From Halalkalibacter suaedae (GTDB taxonomy: Bacteria; Bacillota; Bacilli; Bacillales; Bacillaceae_D): 64,000 nt of DNA. The notes under the pieces were generated by a model. That model had not been told where the DNA came from and searched no databases. It worked only from the letters and a program-made list of their open reading frames with translations. Positions 42,313 through 51,839 of this stretch are shown here, piece after piece (positions within the stretch are counted from its first letter, which is position 1; every line of letters starts with the position of its first letter). The stretch is from assembly GCF_017939705.1 (NCBI RefSeq), contig NZ_JAGKSQ010000003.1:124001-188000 (forward strand). The letters are read 5' to 3'. The position numbers and the translations under genes are program-made.

Positions 42313-42497
42313 TATTTACCCTCTCCTTTCTGTTTTGCATCAACAACCGACTCACCGACGATATAAGTCACAGCTACACCGGCAACAGTTAAAATAGACT
42401 CCTCAGGCAAATTAAGACCTAAACCTTGATTAACAACAACTAGCAAACCAGTAACAACGGCCAGTAAAAATTTACGAGATAAAAATTTGTTTTTCAT
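42312..42497 (-). CDS. Small holin-like membrane protein
   Basis: 61 residues from ATG 42497 (AAGGGGG 8 nt upstream). Two hydrophobic segments (FLLAVVTGLLVVVNQGLG, ILTVAGVAVTYIVGES) with charged ends. Position between BhlA-like gene and endolysin, overlapping the endolysin start, supports a holin or holin accessory role. Confidence 0.7.
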   Translation of the reverse strand: MKNKFLSRKFLLAVVTGLLVVVNQGLGLNLPEESILTVAGVAVTYIVGESVVDAKQKGEGK

Positions 42498-42538
42498 ATA
42501 TAACACCCCCTTTCAGTGGAATAAGAAAAAGCGCAGCA

Positions 42539-42850
42539 TCAGCTACGCTCAATGTGGTACTTTTCCATTCGATCCATTCGTTTTTCAAGGGAACTAAGAG
42601 AACCTTGTATCTGTTCCAATGTCTCTGCCGTCTTGGCTTGACTTTCATTTGACCTCTCAAGGTGATCCATTAAGTTCTTTTCACGATTCGCTGATTCAAT
42701 TCGTTGATTTTCATACATAATAAGTAATTGAGCTTCACTCTCTGCTTTTTCTTTTCTCGTTTCACGTATAAAATAAGCTGCCAGGACGATACAAAGGATC
42801 GCCCAGACAGCCTGGCTTGTTGCTATTTCGCTTGCTACTTGGTATTCCAC
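42539..42850 (-). CDS. BhlA/UviB-type holin-like protein
   Basis: 103 residues, GTG start after AAGGAAGTG. Short N-terminal outside region, one membrane segment (AVWAILCIVLAAYFI), then a long charged coiled coil (RETRKEKAESEAQ onward). This is the BhlA/UviB layout. Part of the lysis cassette. Confidence 0.85.
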   Translation of the reverse strand: MEYQVASEIATSQAVWAILCIVLAAYFIRETRKEKAESEAQLLIMYENQRIESANREKNLMDHLERSNESQAKTAETLEQIQGSLSSLEKRMDRMEKYHIERS

Positions 42851-42865
42851 AGCGTCACTTCCTTA

Positions 42866-42902
42866 GGATAAAATAAAAAAGCCTTACTCGGCTTGTTGTT
42901 TT
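42866..42902 (-). terminator. Possible hairpin between tail and lysis genes
   Basis: AAAAAAGCC-ttactc-GGCTT; short stem, T-rich on both sides. Confidence 0.45.
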
Positions 42903-42955
42903 TACTTTTATTTTTGTATCCCGATAATTGTTGATCTGACATTTTCAGTCATCTA

Positions 42956-43246
42956 CTAACTTTTTAATTGTTTCATAACGTCTCTTACGTATTTTCTTTG
43001 ATTCACTTCATAGTTTGGCATCCCCATAGCTTCCAAATCTTCGTAATCAAACTCGTCTTCTTCAATATTCATATTTAATGTTTCAATTGTCCCGCATGAC
43101 GGACAAGGATCGGTGTCTAAATTTTCGTATTCTCCAAATTGTTCATTATAATTCGCCTTTTGACCAGCTCTAAGATGATGTTTGTAATCTGTATCGCAGT
43201 TTATACATCTTAAAAATATAACACCATTATTGAATTTTAATATCAT
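42956..43246 (-). CDS. Small zinc-ribbon-like phage protein
   Basis: 96 residues. CINC (about 14-17) and CPSC (about 48-51) could form a zinc site; the C-terminal half is acidic (NIEEDEFDYEDLEAMG). AGGAGTG precedes the ATG. Directly downstream of the tail fibre gene. No named family. Confidence 0.6.
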   Translation of the reverse strand: MILKFNNGVIFLRCINCDTDYKHHLRAGQKANYNEQFGEYENLDTDPCPSCGTIETLNMNIEEDEFDYEDLEAMGMPNYEVNQRKYVRDVMKQLKS

Positions 43247-43261
43247 GTTTTTACACTCCTT

Positions 43262-46200
43262 TTAAGCTGAGTATGATCCTCTCCAGTATCTGTATTGAAC
43301 TGAGTTACCTCCATTAAGATATAGCTGGAAACCCTCAGGTCTTATATCGTTTACTCCATTAGAACCTCCACCACTACCAGAGATAGTTGTTCTGGAGATA
43401 CTTGAAGGGGTATATGTCTTTTTACATCTGAATTGTACGATGACAGCCGCAATTGTTCCTGTTGTGTTGTAAGGCTCAATAGCACCTAGACCGCAAAAGC
43501 CATACTCAGCACCGCTTTTCAATATTTCAGTACCATCGCCAGCTAATGTTCCTCCAGACGTTTCGAGAAAACTACTAGCGTGTTTACCATCTACAGTATC
43601 AGCATCCAACCCACTACCAGAACCATCGTTGGATTGATTCCACACTTTACTACCATTGACCTTTAACTCCTTGTTAAAGTAGAACTCAGGTCTATCGGTA
43701 TAAATATGAGCGTAACTACTATTCATTGGACCTATATCGACATAGCCGTATGCGTTACTATGTCTTAAAGCATATGAAGATGACGATAGTCTTGAAGCAG
43801 TAGACCCAGTGCCTATCAAAGCATCCCCTATTAACTCCGTAACATCAGCATATATCCTCATAGTAGGTAAGTTTGTAAGTGACTCACTATAACCATTATA
43901 AGCTGATTTAGCTATAAAAGCATGTAGTGGTGTAACTACGGTACCGGTTGAATTGACGTTACCATTAGTGCCCATCTTAACCCTACCCAAAACAGGCCCA
44001 CTATCGAGAGTGACTTGGTTACCGCTGGAGCCGCTGTAAATTAACAGGTTATTCGTAGATATAGATCCACTAAAGTTCCCACTTGCGCCATCTAGGTCAC
44101 CTTTTAGAGTGACATTACCGTTACTATCCACAATAAATTGGTTGTTTACGTTGAGTCCGTTAAGAGATTCTATCTGTAAAGCGGTTATGCTGTTCATTAT
44201 CTTAGGGTTTACCATTATGGTTAGACCCTTACTGGTTTCCTTGTATGTGCCTGTTAAACTACTGTCGAATAACGGGTACCAGTTAGTGCCATCTTCTGAC
44301 ACTTCTAATCTGGTTTTATAGTATGTTCTACTATCACCATAGTAATGCCATACTTGGATATAATCTATATCTTCGTATACTGCTCCCAGATCGACTCTAA
44401 CCCAAGCGTGACCCGTAGGTCCATTATAGTAATAATTTGTGTTTATGTTTCCGTCGGTGATAACGCTTGAAGTAGTCCCAACGCTGCTAACCACGCCTTT
44501 ACCTAAAGCACGATTAGTTGAACCAGATATCGCTTGAATCTCAACCCAATGATTTCCCCCGTTAGAGGTGCTCCCATCAAGCCAATCTCTTATATATCTG
44601 ATTTTTCTAACAGCATTTACAAACCCATCCCTACCAGGAGGACCGACATCACCCATAGGACCTTTCTCTCCCGTATATCCTCTTGGTCCAGTAGGACCTG
44701 TAGAGCCTTGTGGTCCTTGAGGACCTGTGTTACCAGTGTCACCCTTATCTCCTTTGATCAACACCCAAGTATACTTAGATGGATCGGTACTATCAGCTGA
44801 TACATAGTCCGTATACGTACCAATATACGTCTTCCCAGTAGCAACTGTCGTACTAAATCCACTAGTTCCTGTAGAGTTTGTAGCCCATGCCGTATGGAAA
44901 TATGGAGTCTGTCCATCAGTACCTTTGGGTCCTTGAATACCCTGATCCCCATCAGCGCCTTTTATCAAACTCCACGCATAACTAGTATAGCTCGTACTAT
45001 CAGTAGCTGTGTTGTCGACATACATACCGATATAGGTTGCCGAAGCGAAATGACTTGTTGAGAAGTTCTGACCCGTACTCCCAGTTGCATACGCAATATG
45101 AGTGTAGCTATGCAACCCATCAGCACCCTTAGGACCTTGGATACCTTGGTCACCCTGAGGTCCTTGTATACCTTGAAGTCCTTGTGGACCTGTATTACCG
45201 GTATCACCTTTGTCTCCCTTTTCACCTTTAATCAGAGTCCATGTATATTTAGTTGGGTCGGTACTATCAGCAGATGTAAAATCTGTGTACGTACCAATAT
45301 GAGTCTTACCGGTTGAGTCAGTTGTACTGAATCCACTTGTACCAGTACTATTAGTAGCCCAGGCGGTATGGAAATATGGAGTTAGACCATCCGCACCTTT
45401 AGGTCCTTGTATACCTTGTGAACCATCAGCACCCTTTATAAGATTCCATGCATACTTGGTGTGATCTGTACTATCTGCTGATGTGTTATCAACATACATA
45501 CCAATGTATGTGGCAGAACTAAAATGGCTTGTAGAGAAATTCTGACCTGTAGTTCCTGTGGCGTAAGCTATGTGGGTGTAGCTGTTCAAGCCATCGGCAC
45601 CCTTGGGACCTTGTATACCTTGATCGCCTTCTGGTCCTTGTATACCTTGTAAACCCTGAGGACCTTGTTCACCGGTGTCCCCTTTATCTCCCTTCTCACC
45701 TTTAATCAGAACCCAAGCATACTTAGTCGGGTCTGTACTATCGGCGGAGTTAAAATCGGTATACGTACCAATATGTGTCTTACCAGATGACACTGTAGTG
45801 CTAAATCCGCTAGTACCTGTGCTATTAGTAGCCCATGCAGTATGAAAATATGGAGTTCTACCATCAGTACCCGCTGGTCCTTGAATACCCTGAGCTCCAT
45901 CGGCTCCCTTTATAAGTGTCCAGTTATAATCACTAGGGTTTGTGCTATCATTTTGACTATTATCGACATACATACCTATATGTGTTTTACCAACCGAATC
46001 ACTAACTGAAAATCCGCTTGTTCCTGCTGAATTGGTAGCATATGCTATGTGAGTATAACTGTGTAAACCGTCAGCACCTTTAGGTCCTTGGATACCTTGA
46101 TCACCTTCTGGTCCTTGGATACCTTGAAGTCCTTGTGGACCTTGTTCACCTCTATCTCCCTTAGGTCCCTGGAATAGAGCCCATACATAATCAGATGGAT

Positions 46201-47719
46201 TATTACTCTCACTAGAAGATGTATTGTTATGAGATATACCGATATATTTTTTGCCGGAAGGGTTGTCAGACATTCCGCCACCGTTAGAATAATCTGCATA
46301 CTTAATCCAGGTATAAGTCGGTACGCCATCATCGCCAGTAGGTCCTTGAACACCTTGGGGTCCTTTAAACAAAGACCAAGTATATTCGCTAGGATCTAAC
46401 GACGGAGTATCATCAGTTTTGTTATATGCTATACCGATATAGTCTTTACCTGTAGCGTCCGAACTCATGTTAAGACCTGAGTCGTTTTCAGCATACATTA
46501 TCCAAGTTATGCTTCCATTAATTGACACCCATTTTTTCAATAAAGAATCCCAAGTATGAGCTACCTCAACCGAACTTCCAGTCTTAACCCAAATGATATT
46601 AGCTTTACCTGACGGAGCAGTTGGCGACTTAATAATCTTTGTTGAATATTGTCGTTGTAGTTCCCGCCATGTCTTAAGGACGTCTTCTTGTTTATACTCG
46701 ACAACCTCGCCAAGCTTAAAAGATTTCTGAGATTCGTCAAAAACGGATCGATCAACAAAAATAACCCTCGAGTCCAAATACATTGGAGGGTTAAAGTGTT
46801 CATCTTTTACTTTTGCTGAATCACCAAGACGAGTGATCTCATGTTCATAGCCGAATATATGCTCGAGTGAAACGGCATCGAGCTCATATTCAACAGCTGC
46901 ATCGATACGCTTCTTTAATTCGGTTTCACCAAGTTGTGTAAGTCGATCAAGGGTCATCTCAGTATCGCTTGATTCTGGCTCATACAACTCAATAAGATGT
47001 TCACCTTTACGATTCCAGTTCTGGTAAGCTGAATCATTGGTTACGGTTGTCGTTAAACGAGTGCCATCCTGTCGTTCTGGACCTATACAATACAAAGCGG
47101 TCACGATACGTTCAGAAAGGATTCTACGTTTAATTCCTACTAAATCCTTACCAAAGCGAATCTCTTTCCCGCGGTTCAACCCACGACGTTTCACAAAGTC
47201 CACATACCGTCCTGTTACTTGATCACCGTTTACCACAATACGAAAACGAAGCTCACAATCAAAGAGGCTAGCAATAGCCTTCAGTGCTCCCCAAGCTCCG
47301 ACATGCCTTTCTATGGTCCAATTTTGAATCCCACTGTACTCGACAACACCAAGTTGCCAATCATCGATTCCTTCTAAGACAAACTGACCAGCACTTTTTA
47401 CCGTTTCCCCTTCACGAGTCTCAGGAGCGATAATTTTGAGCTTATCGAGCTCTTGATGAGAACCAATCGCATAGACCTCTTTTACACCGACCTCAGTAAG
47501 TTCCACCGTCTCATTGACGATAAACTCGTGATAATCCCCATCTTCACCAGGTATAAGCATGCGGGAACGCTTGTCAATCTTATCAACGTGATTAGTTAGT
47601 GTAGAGACTTCAAAATCATAAGTCTCAGTATTTTCGAGACCATTCTTATGACTATCTTCAATAACTTCATTGATCCAACCAATAATCTCATCCGTTTGAT
47701 GATGCAGAACATGAATCAT
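43262..47719 (-). CDS. Tail-tip/fibre protein with collagen-like repeats and F5/8-type domain
   Basis: 1485 residues. Residues 1-~360: Prophage_tail/baseplate hub-like domain (siphovirus Tal). Residues ~390-1010: eight ~75-90-residue modules, each a beta unit (e.g. YFHTAWATNSTGTSGFSTT, HIAYAT) ending W-x-L-x-KG and followed by Gly-X-Y runs such as GPQGLQGIQGPEGDQGIQG. Residues ~1025-1150: discoidin/F5-8 C-like domain (WVEIQAISGS, WVRVDLGAVYED). The C-terminal part is a beta-rich fibre region with a collagen-free head-binding-like end. Host receptor recognition is the likely role. Confidence 0.85.
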   Translation of the reverse strand: MIHVLHHQTDEIIGWINEVIEDSHKNGLENTETYDFEVSTLTNHVDKIDKRSRMLIPGEDGDYHEFIVNETVELTEVGVKEVYAIGSHQELDKLKIIAPETREGETVKSAGQFVLEGIDDWQLGVVEYSGIQNWTIERHVGAWGALKAIASLFDCELRFRIVVNGDQVTGRYVDFVKRRGLNRGKEIRFGKDLVGIKRRILSERIVTALYCIGPERQDGTRLTTTVTNDSAYQNWNRKGEHLIELYEPESSDTEMTLDRLTQLGETELKKRIDAAVEYELDAVSLEHIFGYEHEITRLGDSAKVKDEHFNPPMYLDSRVIFVDRSVFDESQKSFKLGEVVEYKQEDVLKTWRELQRQYSTKIIKSPTAPSGKANIIWVKTGSSVEVAHTWDSLLKKWVSINGSITWIMYAENDSGLNMSSDATGKDYIGIAYNKTDDTPSLDPSEYTWSLFKGPQGVQGPTGDDGVPTYTWIKYADYSNGGGMSDNPSGKKYIGISHNNTSSSESNNPSDYVWALFQGPKGDRGEQGPQGLQGIQGPEGDQGIQGPKGADGLHSYTHIAYATNSAGTSGFSVSDSVGKTHIGMYVDNSQNDSTNPSDYNWTLIKGADGAQGIQGPAGTDGRTPYFHTAWATNSTGTSGFSTTVSSGKTHIGTYTDFNSADSTDPTKYAWVLIKGEKGDKGDTGEQGPQGLQGIQGPEGDQGIQGPKGADGLNSYTHIAYATGTTGQNFSTSHFSSATYIGMYVDNTSADSTDHTKYAWNLIKGADGSQGIQGPKGADGLTPYFHTAWATNSTGTSGFSTTDSTGKTHIGTYTDFTSADSTDPTKYTWTLIKGEKGDKGDTGNTGPQGLQGIQGPQGDQGIQGPKGADGLHSYTHIAYATGSTGQNFSTSHFASATYIGMYVDNTATDSTSYTSYAWSLIKGADGDQGIQGPKGTDGQTPYFHTAWATNSTGTSGFSTTVATGKTYIGTYTDYVSADSTDPSKYTWVLIKGDKGDTGNTGPQGPQGSTGPTGPRGYTGEKGPMGDVGPPGRDGFVNAVRKIRYIRDWLDGSTSNGGNHWVEIQAISGSTNRALGKGVVSSVGTTSSVITDGNINTNYYYNGPTGHAWVRVDLGAVYEDIDYIQVWHYYGDSRTYYKTRLEVSEDGTNWYPLFDSSLTGTYKETSKGLTIMVNPKIMNSITALQIESLNGLNVNNQFIVDSNGNVTLKGDLDGASGNFSGSISTNNLLIYSGSSGNQVTLDSGPVLGRVKMGTNGNVNSTGTVVTPLHAFIAKSAYNGYSESLTNLPTMRIYADVTELIGDALIGTGSTASRLSSSSYALRHSNAYGYVDIGPMNSSYAHIYTDRPEFYFNKELKVNGSKVWNQSNDGSGSGLDADTVDGKHASSFLETSGGTLAGDGTEILKSGAEYGFCGLGAIEPYNTTGTIAAVIVQFRCKKTYTPSSISRTTISGSGGGSNGVNDIRPEGFQLYLNGGNSVQYRYWRGSYSA
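44640..46420 (-). repeat. Tandem repeats in the tail fibre gene
   Basis: Three two-module units with a period of about 480 bp: starts of the SYTHIAYAT module are near 46070, 45590 and 45110, each followed by a TPYFHTAWATNSTGTSGF module. Copies are close to identical at protein level but carry many silent changes. Allows copy-number change by recombination. Confidence 0.85.
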
Positions 47720-49170
47720 TTATAGCGCTCCCTCCATTCTGCTTTAAATTCCTGAATCGCATTTGCTGGGTTCAAGACAAGGACGTTATCTCCCTTTTTT
47801 AAGTGGAAGAACCTCGATCCGAAATCCTTCCTCATGAACAATTCATCATTTTTATAGATCGCCTCTTGTCCATGATCGAAACGAAAAACATCACCTGCTT
47901 GACCGATGTACTCTATTCCGTTGGGTTGATCTTTAATCCGTTGGACATCGATGCGGCGAATACGTGACTGTGTTGGAAAGGGATGACTACCATATGATCC
48001 AATATGCATCCCCACTGCAGCTAATGGTTTTTGATATTGGTTATTTAAATCATTAAAGAGATATGTCTTTTTATTCCTGGTATAAAGCTCACCATTTTCA
48101 TTAAATCCCTGTTGGGCAGCTGCAGCAGTAAAAACATTTCCCTCTTTTTGAATATCGATGTAACCAAAGAATTCTTTATAGTTCCACTTGTCAGATACAA
48201 AGAAGTGACTATCTGAACCATTCCTAATATTAATTTCAATATCCACTTCACCCGAAGCACGTCGAACTACTGCAGCTAGCTTTCCTATGATTAAGCCAGC
48301 TTCATCTAACAAGTAGACCTCTGCCCTTGTTCGAGCTCCGTTATTACTTCCTACGTTAAAATAGGCACGTACTAGATAATCATCTTCCGCACTACCAACC
48401 GATTGAGCCAAAGCAGGACCATGCCAAGCGTTGCCTGTTCCGTATGAAGTGGCAATATAATCTTGACTAGCAAGACCAAATTCGCCTGTTTTAACTCCAC
48501 CATCAGGTGTAAAAAGTGCACTTGTCCATTCAACGAATGATCCTTTTAGACTTTTTATGGTCTCCTTTTTCTGAAAAGGCGTTTCATCTACTTGTGATGG
48601 GCTACCAATTCTCATGTAGTCCTCGTCACCAATGATGTCTAGGAACTCAGTTGGCCCATTCAATGTGACGGTGAATGTTGGAGGAGTTGGGGCTGTACCG
48701 GTGCTTTGTACTATTACTGGCACTGAAGCGTCCAGTGTTGAAATTTCTTTGATGGAGTTAGCCTCTAGGTATGGATTAGGCATAGTAAGTCTGAGACTAA
48801 GCTCGCCATCCTCAGGTGTTAAATTGGAAATATCGTAATATTCCTCTTGCATGACCTCAATCTGGCGATCTGGCACTAAGTCTCGAATAATGATGAAGAG
48901 CTCATCACTAAAGAAAATATCATAGATATGATGCTTCTTCTCATCAAATTGTTTAGTACTATCAGCCTCAATTTGCATAACGATATCAACATAACGTTCC
49001 TCCTGTTGACTATTCGCCAAAAGGATTCCTGGACGGTTTTTAGTTTTCAACTTTTCCCTCGAGATATTAGGAGAGAGAATGTGAAAAGATTCTACCCAGA
49101 CACCGATCTCATGCATGTCAGCAATAATCTTATTGTCTTTTACAACATAAAAGTTGTATTGGCTCTTCAT
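47716..49170 (-). CDS. Distal tail protein (Dit-like)
   Basis: 484 residues from ATG 49170 (AAAGGAAGGTG upstream; the frame's earlier Met is inside the tape measure gene). N-terminal half resembles siphovirus Dit/tail component proteins (FHILSPNISREKLKTKNRPG, NPYLEANS at the end of the Dit core). The C-terminal ~280 residues include a lectin-like beta domain (WTSALFTPDGGVKTGEFGLA, AYFNVGSNNGARTR), an insertion seen in some Dits that bind host carbohydrate. Overlaps the next gene by 4 bp. Confidence 0.8.
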   Translation of the reverse strand: MKSQYNFYVVKDNKIIADMHEIGVWVESFHILSPNISREKLKTKNRPGILLANSQQEERYVDIVMQIEADSTKQFDEKKHHIYDIFFSDELFIIIRDLVPDRQIEVMQEEYYDISNLTPEDGELSLRLTMPNPYLEANSIKEISTLDASVPVIVQSTGTAPTPPTFTVTLNGPTEFLDIIGDEDYMRIGSPSQVDETPFQKKETIKSLKGSFVEWTSALFTPDGGVKTGEFGLASQDYIATSYGTGNAWHGPALAQSVGSAEDDYLVRAYFNVGSNNGARTRAEVYLLDEAGLIIGKLAAVVRRASGEVDIEINIRNGSDSHFFVSDKWNYKEFFGYIDIQKEGNVFTAAAAQQGFNENGELYTRNKKTYLFNDLNNQYQKPLAAVGMHIGSYGSHPFPTQSRIRRIDVQRIKDQPNGIEYIGQAGDVFRFDHGQEAIYKNDELFMRKDFGSRFFHLKKGDNVLVLNPANAIQEFKAEWRERYK

Positions 49171-49175
49171 CACAA

Positions 49176-51632
49176 TCACCTTCCTTTGTCTCGATCTATG
49201 AATTCTTTTATAGGTTTCCACAAAATCTTACCAACTGATCTGCCTTCCATAATAACGTCTGATGCCTCAATTAAAATATTCACGTCATTACTGACTTTTT
49301 GACGGTTTAACAAACCGTCAGATAAATGATTTTGAGCTTGTGCTATTAACTTTGCTATTTTCATAGCATGACTACCCTCAAAGGGAACAATACCCTCCTC
49401 AACGTCTCCAAAGCCAGCATTTCCAGCAACAAACGGCTTAGTCATAACACCACCAGTTTTATGCCACGATACATTAACTTTTGGCATACTAATATTAGGT
49501 GGAATCAAGTCAAACTTTCCTTTTATACTGAAATGAGGTAACTTAATCTTTGGTAAACTCCAATTCAGCCCTTTGAAGAGATTGCTGATCTTACTTCTTA
49601 AAATACTTGCTTTATCCATGATAGTGTCCCAATTTTTATACAGACTAACTCCAACTCCAATAACACTTGTTATAGGACTAATTAAACCTAATAACACACC
49701 TTTAAACGGACCCAATTTTTTTATAAATGCATCCCCCCTAGATGTCACCGTGTCCCAATTCTTATAAAGAGCTATACCAATAGCAATCAAAGCTGTAATA
49801 ACACCTATCACTATTAAAATAGGGGAAGCAACAGCACCTATAGAAATACCTAGTGCCCCTGATAAACCTATTAAAGAGGTTAATATAGGGGCCAGAACCA
49901 AACAAACACCAGTAATCGTACCGATCACGGTTATAATCGCAAGAATTGATGTTACTAATGTTGGATTATTTTTTGTCCACTGGGCTACACGGGAGATAAC
50001 ACCAGCAAAGATAAGTATCAATGGTTCGGATGCAACTTTTAGTTCATTAATTGCTTGTTTCATTTGCACAGCAGGAGTTTCATCAAGTCGTGAAACTGAA
50101 TTATTAAGGTTGTCTTGTCCCTGCTTCAGATTGACAATGGCATTGTCTGCATTGAGAATGGTGTCGATGATATTAACTCCTTGATCTTCCCACATAGTTC
50201 CAAAGATTTGAACACCCAAAGCATTCTTCTTAGTTTCATCATCCATATTTTGAAGGGCTATGGCGATTTCTTTCATCGCTTGAGAGCCACCTTCTCCACC
50301 TTTAGCAACAGCTTTTCCCCACTCAGTAAATTGATCAGCAGACAATTTAGTACCGTCAATTATATCCGAAATAGCATCCGGGACTGTGTATCCTAATTCA
50401 GCTACACGAATTCTTCCCTCTTTTAGACCGTCCATTAAGTTATCAATATTCCATGTACCTGTATCAACACCTGCTGCAAATAACCCTTGAATCTCTTTAG
50501 CCGAATAACCAGCCATTTGAAGTTGAGTACCATATTCAGCTATGATATCTAACTGTTCTGGTGGAAAACCCGTTTTGAGCAATGAATTTGTCATTCCGAG
50601 TGCTTCTTGATTAGAGATACCTAGTGCATTAGAGATTTCATTTGTTTCCTGTATTAGCTCTGTGAAGTCCACATCACCATAAGCTGTTACAATTGCACTA
50701 GCACCCTTTACAACTTCACTATTGGAAGCATTGCTTGCATCTTTATTTAAAGCCCATTGTCTACGTACACCTTCTAAGGCTGATTCAGCATCTACTCCAT
50801 ATGCTTCAATATCCTTTATCGCATCCCGAATAGTACCTTTTGCCGATTCGGGTACATCATATGAAATGTCTATCTTGGCTTTTAATGACGTTGCGTCTAA
50901 AGCCTGGCTAGATAGTCCCGCTACACCTAAACCACCTACTATTGCTCCTATTTCATTACCTAATCCATCCACAGACTTTGTTGCCTCGTCTGCATCTTTA
51001 GAGAGCTTGTTTAGATCTTTACGAACTTCTTTAATAGAGGAACCATCATCTATCTTATTAATAGATTGACGGACTTTATTAATATCAGCAGATGATCCTA
51101 ATGCTTCTTTAGATACCTTGTTAAATGCTTCATTTAGATCTTTAGAAGAAGCTGTGCCATTGTTAATAGCTTTCACTAAGTCAGATCCAAGTGTATCAGT
51201 AAAATCTTTAACATCTGTTCCGGTTGTAGTAAATAGGCCTTGTAGATTTTTGAGGGATTGTTGATACGTATTTTGTTGCTTAGTTGTGTTTGCGATTTGA
51301 TTTTCAACTTTTTGTTCAGCAATCTGAAAGGTTAGTAGCTTATCCTCAAGCTTTCCTACTTCGACAGAGTTTTCACCATACACCTCTTTAGCTTTAGAAA
51401 GTTGGCCTTGCACAGATTGCACTTTATTCTTTGCTACTTCATGCTGTTTTGATAAATTAGCTAGTTTGGCATCGAAGCGCTCGGTCTGTGACCCATTCTG
51501 CTTTAATTGTTCTTCCTGTAGTCTAAATTCTTTTCGTAATTTGGTACTTTCGGCATTCATTTCTCTAATACCGTCATTAAACTCTTTGTTAAATACCGTA
51601 AACTTTACTTTGGTTTCTGGATTTTTTGCCAT
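49176..51632 (-). CDS. Tape measure protein
   Basis: 818 residues: N-terminal coiled coil (about 15-130), helical core with TapeMeas_TM901-like region (EALGMTNSLLKTGFPPEQLD, GLFAAGVDTGTWNIDNL), then five to six hydrophobic segments (about 540-670), and a C-terminal end. Sets tail length and is ejected into the membrane during infection. It is short for the family, implying a tail of roughly 120 nm by the usual rule. Immediately downstream of the chaperone frameshift product. Confidence 0.92.
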   Translation of the reverse strand: MAKNPETKVKFTVFNKEFNDGIREMNAESTKLRKEFRLQEEQLKQNGSQTERFDAKLANLSKQHEVAKNKVQSVQGQLSKAKEVYGENSVEVGKLEDKLLTFQIAEQKVENQIANTTKQQNTYQQSLKNLQGLFTTTGTDVKDFTDTLGSDLVKAINNGTASSKDLNEAFNKVSKEALGSSADINKVRQSINKIDDGSSIKEVRKDLNKLSKDADEATKSVDGLGNEIGAIVGGLGVAGLSSQALDATSLKAKIDISYDVPESAKGTIRDAIKDIEAYGVDAESALEGVRRQWALNKDASNASNSEVVKGASAIVTAYGDVDFTELIQETNEISNALGISNQEALGMTNSLLKTGFPPEQLDIIAEYGTQLQMAGYSAKEIQGLFAAGVDTGTWNIDNLMDGLKEGRIRVAELGYTVPDAISDIIDGTKLSADQFTEWGKAVAKGGEGGSQAMKEIAIALQNMDDETKKNALGVQIFGTMWEDQGVNIIDTILNADNAIVNLKQGQDNLNNSVSRLDETPAVQMKQAINELKVASEPLILIFAGVISRVAQWTKNNPTLVTSILAIITVIGTITGVCLVLAPILTSLIGLSGALGISIGAVASPILIVIGVITALIAIGIALYKNWDTVTSRGDAFIKKLGPFKGVLLGLISPITSVIGVGVSLYKNWDTIMDKASILRSKISNLFKGLNWSLPKIKLPHFSIKGKFDLIPPNISMPKVNVSWHKTGGVMTKPFVAGNAGFGDVEEGIVPFEGSHAMKIAKLIAQAQNHLSDGLLNRQKVSNDVNILIEASDVIMEGRSVGKILWKPIKEFIDRDKGR

Positions 51633-51647
51633 AGTTAACCTCCCTTC

Positions 51648-51839
51648 CTACTCTGTTTGAGGATTGTTCTGCCATGAATCAAATGCAACCTTTCCTTCAT
51701 AAATGCGTTCTACCGATGCATAAGGGGTGTACCAAAAAGTATCTGGATCAATTCCACATACAGTGCAGTAAAGAACATATTTATCTTCTACACATTCAAT
51801 ATTAACTTTTGGGGCTTTTACTTTTTGCCCCTTTTGGAC
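51648..51839 (-). CDS. T part of tail assembly chaperone GT (reached by -1 frameshift)
   Basis: 63 codons open in the -1 frame from the slippery site to TAG 51648-51650: VQKGQKVKAPKVNIECVEDK then YVLYCTVCGIDPDTFWYTPY. No start codon or ribosome binding site of its own. Tryptophan-containing PDTFW-YTPYASVERIYEG fits T domains that recruit tail proteins to the tape measure. Confidence 0.85.
   Translation of the reverse strand, partial: VQKGQKVKAPKVNIECVEDKYVLYCTVCGIDPDTFWYTPYASVERIYEGKVAFDSWQNNPQTE

Noticed and set aside
44534-46353. Several long ORFs in other frames of the tail fibre gene
   Set aside because: They arise from the low-complexity Gly-X-Y repeats and repeat with the same period.
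44640-46420. CRISPR-like regular repeats
   Set aside because: Repeats are long in-frame protein modules of ~480 bp, not short repeats with spacers.
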